This document shows, piece by piece, positions 51,874-61,130 of a stretch of 64,000 nucleotides of DNA; the stretch's first letter is position 1; each line of letters opens with the position of its first letter. Under the pieces are notes generated by a model. The model did not search any database. It was not told the DNA's origin and saw only the letters and a list, made by a program, of their open reading frames with translations. The stretch lies in contig NC_090319.1 of the NCBI RefSeq assembly GCF_040869045.1, forward strand, positions 343,088,302 to 343,152,301, in the 5' to 3' direction. This DNA is from Eurosta solidaginis (lineage: Eukaryota; Arthropoda; Insecta; Diptera; Tephritidae). A program made the translations under genes and the position numbers.

Positions 51874-54600
51874 TGTTATGGATACGCATTTACGATGGAA
51901 TCAGTAAGGAAGGCGGTCGGCATGATGTGTTGGTGCACAGTGGCTAGTCATTGTCGGCTGGGGCGGGTCCTTGCCAACCTTACTGTTCCTGCGCCATAAA
52001 CAGAGAAATGTTCCTATTATGCCTATCAAAACGAGCAGCTGTCAAATTCAAGAAACCTGGCAGAAGCGCAGAGACCGACTCAAAACGCTTATCAATACAA
52101 AATAAAACAACATCCGGCCGAACCGGATGTCACGGACAGACCGTTGACATTCAAAATCTAAATTCAAAAAAAAATTCAAAAATTTAAAATTCAAAAAAAA
52201 CTGGCGCAAAAAAAAAATTACCGAACCGGACATGGCCGGTTACCAACGTTGAAAATCAAATTCAAAAAAAAAACGCTGAAAAACCAACCAATAACAAAAA
52301 GGCTGGAAAAATTAAAAATAAAAAAGAAAAGGGCCGAATATACATAGGGGGCGCCGCGGGTGTTGTTGCGACGCCCGGTGCTTGTCCCACCCTCAAATAA
52401 CCATGGCCACCGACGCACCTAAATCTCGGTGGCCCCTTACCTGTATACCTTAGGTGCCCTCTAAAAGAAAGGAGACCTCAGCATTCCCATTTACAATTTA
52501 GATTTATTGACAGTTCATACTAATTAATAACTTATGCATTAAATTTTTAGGATTCTATCGAGAATTTCTAAGTTTCACATGTGATGCTAGAGTTTACGTT
52601 TATTCCGAATTACATTTACATCGCATACAATTATTCGGATTCAACTCCTTATATGTCTTACAGCCTAGTGGTTTCGTATATAGTGTAGAAAATATTTTGA
52701 ATGTACTAAATATCTTTTGGTTATTAATTACTAGTGCAATTACATTAAATTCATTTTTATGTATTTCATTTAATTTGGGGAATTCTTCCTCTTCTTCCCT
52801 TTTTTTTTTTGTGCAAGGGTTCATTCGCGACGTTATTTGAAAATACAAAAAAAAAACGTCTGAAACGAGTTTATTGTTCCGGGTTCAAAAGGACATCGCT
52901 CCCCAACCCCTGTTGCATCTAGGTTATAACTCTCGCAGAAAGGCCTATGTCGCTAATGTGTAATGCATTACCCATTTACATGGCTTTCGCAGGTAAGTAT
53001 AAAAAAATTTATGGTTCCGAGTGACACATTCAAATATGTAAGGTATTATATATATACTAGTGACACTATTCTGTAACTCGACTGGAATAAAATTATCTGC
53101 AGAACTCACACTTTCATAATTTTGGTTTTCTATTTCTTGACTGTATTGACCTTTCACAAGCTTTACAGAACAATGGTTCTTATTCGCAAGATTGCAGAAC
53201 GGGTTTTACATTGCACTTATCCGACGGGTCAACAGAGTTAAGAGCACCAAAGTGTCCGAATGCATACACCGTACGTTCGAATCGAGTTACAGAAAGGGGT
53301 CTTTAGGTTCATTAAGCGTGCTTGGAATGAATTACAAAAATTTGGAACGATAATCTGTAAGTGACGAATTTTATCACTTCACATAGATACATAATACAAT
53401 TTCACCGAGTTGGAACGGACTCACCCAGTTTCAAACGTTGTTGTTGTAGTTGGTGTTGGTACTGTTGTTGTTGCTGTTGCTGCTGCTGAACCTGCTGCTG
53501 CTGAGTGTGCGTATGTTGCTCAGATGTTGCTGGCTGGCGTTAATGAGGTGTGATTATCGTGCCATTAGGTAGAATGTTATAGGGCAATGCTTGGCCATTG
53601 GACACCACCCAATATTTGCTCAGCTCGTTTAGATGATGGTTTTGCGTTTGTTGTTGCAATTGTAATTGTTGCAATTGTTGTGTATCATTAATATGTTGCT
53701 GTGGTGAATGGCGCTGTGTTTGTTGATATGTCACTCTAGGAGTGGTACGTCTGGCGTCTTGGCATATGACGGTGCCGGGGTCACTGGATATGGTTGGTGC
53801 TATTGCAGTTGGTGTGGATGGAAATGACACCGCTAAGCCAACACCACTATTGCTAAGTTGAGGAACCGTGTATATTACGTGGCAATCGTTGGGAATATTC
53901 CAACATTCCCGCGCTCCTCGCATACGCGGAGAAGGCAACGCCGATGCCTTCCAATTACTATTTATTAGTATTCACGATGTTCGGGAATTTAGCACGTCCT
54001 GAGAGTAGGTTAAAACGGTCTCAACGTGGCCACCGGCTAGCTTACTTCGTTTTTAATTGAATTCACTCATTTCGGAGACAATTTTCGGGTTAAAACGTTA
54101 AAATGTAAACTTCCCGTATGTAGCTCCTTAGCCTTTCAAAATTTGGCTATGTATATAAGCACGGCTTTGAGGAATTCCGAAAATACGATGAACATATGTA
54201 GAGGAGTGTTTTACGATTGCTATAAACCGCCCAAATTTTGATGGTGAACTATCTGTTTTTGAGAACGCGCTCGTCAGTTCCACCAACTATATGTGGATGC
54301 ACTTAAGTATCCTGTAATTTTTCACTTGACCACTTTTTGGTCATGAGGGTTGTGTGCTCTACCGCTTCAGACCGCCAGCAAAAAGGAAAGGAAAGTTTTT
54401 TTCTTCCTCGGAAACTCGTGGTGGTTTTTTCTTCCTTTCTTTTTTTCTTTTTTTTTTCCGTCTTCTCGTGATGGCCGGTCTGTCTGTTCCCTTCTTTTTC
54501 GATATTTTTCATCGCAACCCTTTCCACATCGCTAGGTGTGTTCCCGTGAACACGCTCCCAAGTGGGTCGTAGCCGTAGACCGTAGCAGCAGACCGTAACA
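51874..54600 (-). repeat. Gypsy element 3' LTR (2727 bp)
   Basis: Near-identical to 61131-63858. Long for the superfamily. It contains a glutamine-rich coding-like block (53425-53938), CAA/CAG-rich runs (53450-53520 on the minus strand) and long A or T runs. Confidence 0.95.
53425..53938 (-). other. Glutamine-rich coding-like block inside the LTR
   Basis: In element sense a frame reads from a TTG at 53938, or ATG at 53923, to TAA at 53540. Its 132 codons include IPNDCHVIYTVPQLSNSG, a Gln/His-rich stretch (QQLQQLQLQQQTQNHH) and NGQALPYNILPNGTIITPH. Past that stop the same frame stays open as a second polyglutamine tract for about 38 codons, up to a GTGAGT donor-like site (53424-53419). The compositional style resembles fly transcription-factor exons and is unlike the rest of the LTR. 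The same block is in the other LTR at 62682-63195. Whether it is translated is unknown. Confidence 0.4.
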
Positions 54601-55166
54601 AACCTGCTTCGCTTTGAAGACCTGACGATGAAGCGAACAGGGAACCGGATCATCTGTGGGAAGCTATTGCCAGGGATCTCCGATGACAAGCAACGTGGGG
54701 CACGACTCACCCCTGAGATAAGAGTCTCAAAGTCCTACTACGAAGCTAGCCGGGCAACATGGGTCCATCAAAAAAAGTTAAGTCAAATTTGGGAATTAAT
54801 TCTGTTTCCTAGTTTAAAAGGGCTTTGCGGCAATTAGACATTTGTTATGGAGAACTCGTCAAAACTCCGAAAGGTTTTAGTGGTTATCGCCCCCACAAAA
54901 GGCAAGACAAAAAAAATTTTCGTAGACATTTTGGTAAAGGAGAACTCGTCCAAACTCCGAAAGGCTAGTCCGACCTAAGCGTGGACTGCCAGGGTGTTCA
55001 CGGTCTTCGGTGAGTACGCGTGTGAACAACCTATGAGGTCAGTGCTCGGGGAGAATACTGGGCGAGATGTCCCCGACCGCCAAAACGCCCAGACAAAAAA
55101 AAGGTCCAATTGGTGGGTGTATAAAAAAAATCAAATTGTAAATTGGCAAAAGAAACGTTTTCTAGT
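54601..55166 (-). other. Gypsy 3' non-coding region
   Basis: Between the pol stop and the 3' LTR. It contains a direct repeat of GGAGAACTCGTC(A/C)AAACTCC near 54850 and 54940 and no envelope-like frame. Only a weak purine-rich word, AAAGCGAAGCAGG, precedes the 3' LTR in element sense. Confidence 0.5.
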
Positions 55167-58100
55167 TCATTGCGGGCGAATGTCCGACGCGTGAAAGCGA
55201 CCTATCAATTTCCCGTTTAGGTCCTCGAGATCATACAATGCGTTACCTATTTTTCGAAGCACGCGACACTTCAGGTATTTGGGTAGGAATTTGGCATTAA
55301 TGCCCTGTTTAAAATTACTTAAGGCAAAGTTTCTCCGGAAAACTTCCTGACCTTCCTTATAGTTGACGTGTCTAGAGCGCTTGTTATAGGTGGTTACTCC
55401 CCTATCTTTGGCCTGATCTAAATTTCTGCGGATCTGCTCACGAATATTAGTCAACTTGTCAGCTCGGCTTACTACCGTAACCTGGTCTTCTCGAAGGCTG
55501 CCGAGTTTCCCTAAAATGTTGTACGTTGAGGCATGTTGGACCATGTTTTGGCCATATAATGCAAAGTACGGAGAACACTGAATCGCTGTATGAAAATCAC
55601 TTCTCAAAACTGATAAAATTTCGGGTATATGCTTATCCCAATTAGTGTGGTCAGGTTTATCCTTCAGGAAAATCCTAATCTTAGAAACAATTTCTCTGTT
55701 GACGCGTTCGGATGCGTTCGCTTGGGGAGAATATAGCCCCGTCCTCACGTGCGTCACCCCGGAGTTTGCAAAAAATTGGTTCATTTCCTTCGAGATGAAC
55801 TGTTTACCATTGTCACTGTGAATAAACTCAGGGACCCCTACAGCCGGAAAAATTTCTGAAGCGAAGTAATTTATAACGTTTACAGTGGTGGCTCTCTGCA
55901 TGGGCTTTAGCCAAACGTATTTTGAAAAATGGTCTAGCACTATGAAAAGAAATTGATTTCGCCGCTTAGATCTCGGATACGGCCCTAGAAAGTCGCAATA
56001 CAACCGCTGAAATGGCCTTTCGGATTCAAAGGTACTCCCTATAGGTGGTCTCGACTGCTGATTGGTGGGTTTTACCGTTTTGCAGGTGTCACAACGCTGG
56101 ACGTAGTCCCTGACGTCCTTAGTCTGCTGCGGCCAGAAGTACTTCTGCCTAACACGTTCTAAGGTTTTCAGCCATCCGCCATGGTAACTCCGGTTAGCGT
56201 CATGTGCTAATCTCACTGCTTCCTCAGTCAACCCTTTTGGCAACCATAAACGCCACAGCGAGTCTTCTTCCCCTTCCATCCCCTTACGAAACTTAACTCT
56301 TTTGAAAATTACACCGTCCACCACTCGTAAATCCGGAAGTGATTCCTCGTTTTCGGTGACGGTCCGAATTAAGTCTAAATACTCATTGCTGGTAAATTCG
56401 GGAGAGACTAAGTCTATTTCTCCGGGTGTGGTAGTGAAAGTTAACTCGTCAACGTCAAAACGCGACAGCGCGTCTGGTACTACATTCAGGGTGCCCTTAC
56501 GATGTTCCATTCTAAAATCGTATCTTTGCAGTAAGAGTGACCATCTCGCCAACCTCCCGCTCAAGTCTTTTTGTGTCATCAACCACTTGAGACTGGAGTG
56601 GTCCGTAACAATCCGAAAAGGTAATCCTTCGACATAGGGTCGGAAACGCTTCACGCTAATTATGGCTGCAAGACATTCCAGCTCGGTTACTGTGTAATTG
56701 CGTTGAGCATTATTCAGCTTTTTCGACACGAATGCGATTGGATGCTCAGCGCCATCATCATCGACCTGAAACAATACTCCGCCAACACCTATTTTGGAAG
56801 CGTCACATTGTATCACGAATTCCCTTGAAAAGTCTGGTTGGGCCAAGACAGGCGCCGAACTCAAGGCTACTTTTAGTTTTTCGAACGCCTCTATAGCTTC
56901 AGGAGTGAGTTTAAACGGGCCTGCTGACTTGCGGAGACAGTCGGTCAAGGGACCTGCCAAGTCCGCAAAATTGGTAATAAATGCTCGGTACCAATTCGCC
57001 ATGCCCACAAACCTACGCACTTGCCGAGGGGATTTAGGGATCGGGAAGTTTTGTATTGCTTCTACTTTTCCCGGATCCACTTTCAGACACCCGCTGCCTA
57101 TCAAATACCCTAAGTAGCGTATTTCTTTCTGACAAAATTTACTTTTTTCCACATTTATTGTCAGACCTGCATCTCTCAAACAGTTCGCCACTTCCGCTAG
57201 CAATTTTAGATGATCCTCAAAATTAGTGCTACATACCATCAGATCGTCCAGGTAGACAAAGACGTTCTCTCGCAGACGCGAAGGGATCGCCTTGTCCATC
57301 AGCCTACTCATAGTCTGCGGTCCATTGCACAGACCAAATGGCATCACCTTGAAGTGGTACAGAGGCCTCCCCGGAACTGCGAATGCTGTTTTTTCCTTCG
57401 AGGACTCTGTCAATTTGATCTGGAAGAACGCGTCTTTCAGATCAATGCCACTAATAAAATGCGTATCTTTCAGTCTGCTCAATAAGCCGTTGATATGAGG
57501 CAGGGGGTACGAATCCTTCTTAGTCACCGCGTTGACCTTTCTCGAATCTATGCACAGCCTGACTTTGCCTGGTTTCCGGACCAGTACTACAGGACTACAC
57601 CACGGGGAGTTGGATTCTTCTATAACTCCTAACTGTAGTAACCTGTCTAGTTCTCTAAAAGCTTCGGCTTGCCTCGGCGGCGAAAGAGGAAAATGCTTGC
57701 TTTTTATAGGCACAGCATCACCGGTGTCGATGTGATGCTCCACTAATTTAGTTTGCCCTAGGCCTAACTTCTCGTACGAAGGAAACGTCTCGATGACTTT
57801 TCGCAATTCTGATTTCTGTTCTGGTGACAATTCATGGAGGTTAAGTTCCTCTTCCTTTTCAAGCCTAGTCTCTAAGCACTCTACGCTCGGGAATATTTCG
57901 GGAGCTAACGCAAATGCTCTCCAAAAATCGACCCCGAAGTATGCTTCTTGGAGCAACGAGGGAACAAGGTAAAAACGAATAATCTTTGTGATATTTTTAA
58001 AAGTGACCGGTAGGGATACTGAGCCTAAAATTTTTTGCTTGTTGCCGCCCGCGGTATATACGAACGCATGTAAGGGCTGATATTCGAAGCCGTTATCCTC

Positions 58101-58433
58101 TAGGAATTCTACTCCATTTTTCCCTAAGATGGAGACGTTGGCTCCCGAGTCTAACAACCCTACAAGAAAACTATTTTTAATTCTAGCCTTTACTAAAGGC
58201 CTTTCGTCCTCTGTAAGCGTTAACGTGGTGGCTTGCAGCAGTCTACGCTCCTGTACTCTCCGGTGGTATCTCTTCCTACACTTCAAAATATTGTCCGATA
58301 CCGGATATTGGTCAAAAATGGTATGTCTCATTTGTTCATACCTATCCTCCCTTTCTTTTAGGGTTGGGAAAAGTTGCGTTTGGCACGCGACATCCCTATG
58401 CTGGCGTCGCAGAATTTTGATTTGCTCGCCCAT
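55167..58433 (-). CDS. Gypsy pol: protease, reverse transcriptase, RNase H, integrase
   Basis: An uninterrupted frame of 1088 codons counted from its first Met. It is also open upstream to about 58695 and is entered by frameshift. Protease: LLDSGANVSILG (about residues 93-104). Reverse transcriptase: VRLCIDSRKVNAVT (about 291), MPFGLCNGPQT (364) and the VYLDDLMV catalytic box (YLDD about 394-397). RNase H: QCDAS (542), TELECLAA (583) and TDHSS (610). Integrase: H-H-C-C finger (LAHDANRSYHGG, then CDTC at 781-784) and catalytic D about 814, D about 874 and E about 909, with SDNGKQF. No stop or frameshift was seen, so it could be functional. It carries out reverse transcription and integration in the element's particle and nucleus. 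Confidence 0.95.
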   Translation of the reverse strand: MGEQIKILRRQHRDVACQTQLFPTLKEREDRYEQMRHTIFDQYPVSDNILKCRKRYHRRVQERRLLQATTLTLTEDERPLVKARIKNSFLVGLLDSGANVSILGKNGVEFLEDNGFEYQPLHAFVYTAGGNKQKILGSVSLPVTFKNITKIIRFYLVPSLLQEAYFGVDFWRAFALAPEIFPSVECLETRLEKEEELNLHELSPEQKSELRKVIETFPSYEKLGLGQTKLVEHHIDTGDAVPIKSKHFPLSPPRQAEAFRELDRLLQLGVIEESNSPWCSPVVLVRKPGKVRLCIDSRKVNAVTKKDSYPLPHINGLLSRLKDTHFISGIDLKDAFFQIKLTESSKEKTAFAVPGRPLYHFKVMPFGLCNGPQTMSRLMDKAIPSRLRENVFVYLDDLMVCSTNFEDHLKLLAEVANCLRDAGLTINVEKSKFCQKEIRYLGYLIGSGCLKVDPGKVEAIQNFPIPKSPRQVRRFVGMANWYRAFITNFADLAGPLTDCLRKSAGPFKLTPEAIEAFEKLKVALSSAPVLAQPDFSREFVIQCDASKIGVGGVLFQVDDDGAEHPIAFVSKKLNNAQRNYTVTELECLAAIISVKRFRPYVEGLPFRIVTDHSSLKWLMTQKDLSGRLARWSLLLQRYDFRMEHRKGTLNVVPDALSRFDVDELTFTTTPGEIDLVSPEFTSNEYLDLIRTVTENEESLPDLRVVDGVIFKRVKFRKGMEGEEDSLWRLWLPKGLTEEAVRLAHDANRSYHGGWLKTLERVRQKYFWPQQTKDVRDYVQRCDTCKTVKPTNQQSRPPIGSTFESERPFQRLYCDFLGPYPRSKRRNQFLFIVLDHFSKYVWLKPMQRATTVNVINYFASEIFPAVGVPEFIHSDNGKQFISKEMNQFFANSGVTHVRTGLYSPQANASERVNREIVSKIRIFLKDKPDHTNWDKHIPEILSVLRSDFHTAIQCSPYFALYGQNMVQHASTYNILGKLGSLREDQVTVVSRADKLTNIREQIRRNLDQAKDRGVTTYNKRSRHVNYKEGQEVFRRNFALSNFKQGINAKFLPKYLKCRVLRKIGNALYDLEDLNGKLIGRFHASDIRPQ

Positions 58434-58627
58434 CGTGAAAGAGGACGTTCGACTCTCGGATTCAGAACTATTCGAATCGTCAGTACTATCGGGGAAGGTT
58501 ATTATTACAGTCGAGGGTTCTTCTGCCAGGGTACTACTGCACCTCGGAAGCTCACCACCTCCATGCAGAGATTCGCCCTCTGGTTCAGCGCACGGGACGA
58601 CGCCTCGAGCACTGGCTGATGTGGGAG

Positions 58628-58679
58628 CTATGAAACCGAACGAGGTTCCCCCATCTTCTCGCTCGGGTACTGGTTTCCC
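58628..58679 (-). promoter_or_regulatory. -1 ribosomal frameshift signal between gag and pol
   Basis: In element sense the order is GGGAAAC (58679-58673), spacer CAGTAC, stem CCGAGCGAG (58666-58658), a 13-base loop, complementary stem CTCGTTCGG (58644-58636, one G-U pair), then the gag stop TAG at 58630-58628. The heptamer is in the correct phase: gag codons GGA AAC re-pair as GGG AAA. The pol frame through the same bases is open from just after a TAG at about 58698-58696. Slippery heptamer, 6-base spacer and 9-bp stem match the canonical layout of a -1 frameshift site. Confidence 0.8.
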
Positions 58680-60085
58680 TGCCTGCGATGGTCCCTAGGG
58701 CATTTAGGAGTGAATACACCCTTATACCCACATTTAAAACAAAAAGGACTTTTTATGGGTTCCTCGCAATATATATAGGAGTGCCCCATTCCCTGGCAAT
58801 TCCAGCACTGGATTCCTGAGTAGTCCGGTCTTCTGCTGCGTCTATATTCCAGCGCCTCTATCTGCGGATCTATCTCGCCGTTCTCGCCTTCCATCGTCAT
58901 GTCCGGGGTTGTCACGCGGGCCTCGCTTACATGCCGTCCTGGGTAATTGGCTCCCAGCAGCTTGCTCTCTTTCAGCACTTGTTCACCTCGGCGTGCTACA
59001 TCGCGCAGATCATGGAGGTTCCTTACGTCCGCATTAAAAAGCATTAGCTTAAGGCTACTGTTGACGTTCCTTTTTATTATGTCAATCAGTAGAAGCTCTG
59101 ACATCGGCTCCCTTAAGCGCGCGTTCAAGGAGATTATGTCCGCGTGAAACACGTCATAACACTCACTTGCCTTTTGCTTGCGCATGGAGATCTCCATCAT
59201 GATCTCGTGGTCCGTTTTCAAGGTGCCAAACTCTCTTTTTAAGGAGTAGCACAAAAAGGCATATGTCGCATTTGGGTTTTGTTTTGTGAACAGCCAGTAC
59301 CATTCTTCGGCTCGTCCCGAAAGGAATAAGTGGAAACTGGCCATTATTTGTTCGTCAGGGCATTGTGTGCGCTCACACAAGGTGTTTAATTTGAAGAGGA
59401 AATCGCTTACACTCCCAGTGCCGTCGAATGCGATTTTCCACTCCTGCGGTTTTACTGTTATGCTGCTTGGAGTCGGGTACATTGGCGGTACTACCGATGG
59501 CAATGGGTTACGGTCCATCCTGCTTGCGTTCCTGTGTTGCTGGTGTGCTTGCTGCGTGGATTCGAGAGCGGCGTTGAGCTGGGCCATGTTGGCTCTAATT
59601 GAGCCCATCTCTCTCCGCATTTCCTCCTGCGAAGCCTGGAACAGTTGGTGTAGCACGTCCACCCACGAGCCTCCACGAGTGGCTTCGTCCTGCATTCCTA
59701 GGAGGTTCGCCTGATCGCTGGTAGCGTCCCCAAAATTTCCAACCTCTTGATTTGGTGGTAAGGCACCCGCTCCATCTGGTGCATAGTTCGACACATTGGT
59801 CATTATCCCCGAGATGTTGTGTGTGTTTAGCAGCGATGCATTTAAATTGCTGGTGCTTACAGGTATGTCCAGTTTGTCGCGGTCGTCGTTCGGGCCCGAG
59901 CCTATATGAGTCCCCGCGGGATTTCCGTAGGATTCTCCTACTGGGGTATGCACCACCAAAGGACGCCTTGCTTTCGAAAAAGCCCCCCTATTAGCACCGC
60001 CCCGGTTTTGGTTTCCCCGGAACCCTCCCGCACTCCCGAACGGAGTATTTCGCCCCGGTTGGCCGAACGATTGCTCGCGTGACAT
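58628..60085 (-). CDS. Gypsy gag, about 485 residues
   Basis: The frame opens upstream, but the first ATG is at 60085 (MSREQSFGQPG). The N-terminal third is Gly/Asn/Arg-rich and polar. It is followed by a helical capsid-like region (SVSDFLFKLNTLCERTQCPD, LFLSGRAEEWYWLF, ECYDVFHADIISLNARLREP) as in retrotransposon gag domains. Two zinc knuckles lie near the C-terminus. The first, CWNCQGMGHSYIYC, is a perfect C-x2-C-x4-H-x4-C. The second, CFKCGYKGVFTPKC, has Val where His is expected. The product forms the particle and binds RNA. It stops at 58630-58628, just past the frameshift signal. Confidence 0.9.
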   Translation of the reverse strand: MSREQSFGQPGRNTPFGSAGGFRGNQNRGGANRGAFSKARRPLVVHTPVGESYGNPAGTHIGSGPNDDRDKLDIPVSTSNLNASLLNTHNISGIMTNVSNYAPDGAGALPPNQEVGNFGDATSDQANLLGMQDEATRGGSWVDVLHQLFQASQEEMRREMGSIRANMAQLNAALESTQQAHQQHRNASRMDRNPLPSVVPPMYPTPSSITVKPQEWKIAFDGTGSVSDFLFKLNTLCERTQCPDEQIMASFHLFLSGRAEEWYWLFTKQNPNATYAFLCYSLKREFGTLKTDHEIMMEISMRKQKASECYDVFHADIISLNARLREPMSELLLIDIIKRNVNSSLKLMLFNADVRNLHDLRDVARRGEQVLKESKLLGANYPGRHVSEARVTTPDMTMEGENGEIDPQIEALEYRRSRRPDYSGIQCWNCQGMGHSYIYCEEPIKSPFCFKCGYKGVFTPKCPRDHRRQGNQYPSEKMGEPRSVS

Positions 60086-60091
60086 AATCAA

Positions 60092-61110
60092 AAATAATTA
60101 TATATATGTAGCTCGTTACGTAGTAGCTAGAAAAAACTTTTGCCGCGTAGCGCAGTTAGGGGTCAACAAAAAAAAATCAGAATTCCCCCTTTTACTTTAT
60201 ATTTTAGGCGATGCCTTGAAAAAAAAATGTGCATATAAAAATTACGCGAGGAGTTGAGAAAACTTGGTAGCAATTGTAATGGGAACGCTGACATCCCATT
60301 CCCAGAAGGCACCCGGGCTACAGGTCGAGAAAAAATTTACTACAAACACATTCATACTTGGCCCTAGTGCTCCCAACCGCAGTGCGAGGGGGTCTTAAGG
60401 CCCCCCTCCGAGACTGGTTTGAGGCCACTAGGGTCACTCCAGGCACACACGGGTTGGTCTCAACACGCCCAGCCGCAACGCAGGGGCAGTCTCCAGGGGC
60501 TTGCCCCTGGGACTGGTTGGGGGTGTTGAGGCCTCCCGTTCATTTTTACTGGACACCCCTCCTGCCTCCGCCGCAATGGGTGGAGCGGTTTCGGAACCGC
60601 TCCCCCAGTCTGGTGGGACAGGAAGGAGTGCCACTCTGAATCCCAGCTCAACCCGTCACAATCCAGGTGGCACTATGTGTTGCCACCTGAGACGTGGGAT
60701 GAGCTGGGGTCCTACAACACATACACTCACACACTCATACCAAAACGATACAAAATTCGGCAAGGAAAAGAGAAAAAAAAAATTTTACATTACAAAAAAA
60801 AACCCAATTAGCGGACATATAATTTTCCATAGCCGACTGCGGACAACATTCCGGAAACACAAAAACCCACTTACAAAAAAAATCAAGTGCGTTTAGCACT
60901 ACCTCACTGGGTGAAATACAAAAGTCCGGAGGACAAGACGTTCAGTCCGTGGCTCCTTCCGCTACTGCCCCCGATGACCAGCCCGGACAACCTGATCCGT
61001 CTAACCATCCCACCGCAACGTAGGTGGCAGCTCTGTGGCTGCTCACTCGGACTGGTGGGATGGTCAACCTCACAGGTTGACCCGACTGACCCCCGCGGTC
61101 AGCGCTTCAG
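60092..61110 (-). other. Gypsy 5' leader
   Basis: About 1 kb between the primer site and gag, expected to carry packaging and translation signals. It includes Cys- and Pro-coding, GC-rich segments (60360-60720), inverted GGGGCTTGCCCCTGG-type words near 60495, and A-rich tracts. No conserved domain was seen in the short frames. Confidence 0.5.
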
Positions 61111-61128
61111 GCGCCGCGTTGGGCGCCA
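61111..61128 (-). other. Gypsy primer binding site (tRNA-Lys type)
   Basis: In element sense, two bases after the 5' LTR, comes TGGCGCCCAACG. This is complementary to the 3' end (CGUUGGGCGCCA) of fly tRNA-Lys, as used by several gypsy-group elements. The match weakens after 12 bases. Confidence 0.75.
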
Positions 61129-61130
61129 TC

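Noticed and set aside
51951..52187. 78-codon frame present in both gypsy LTRs on the plus strand
   Set aside because: It is antisense to the element, low in conserved features, and ends in an A-rich tract.
54601..55166. Possible envelope gene after gypsy pol
   Set aside because: Only short frames and a small direct repeat are present; no membrane protein features.
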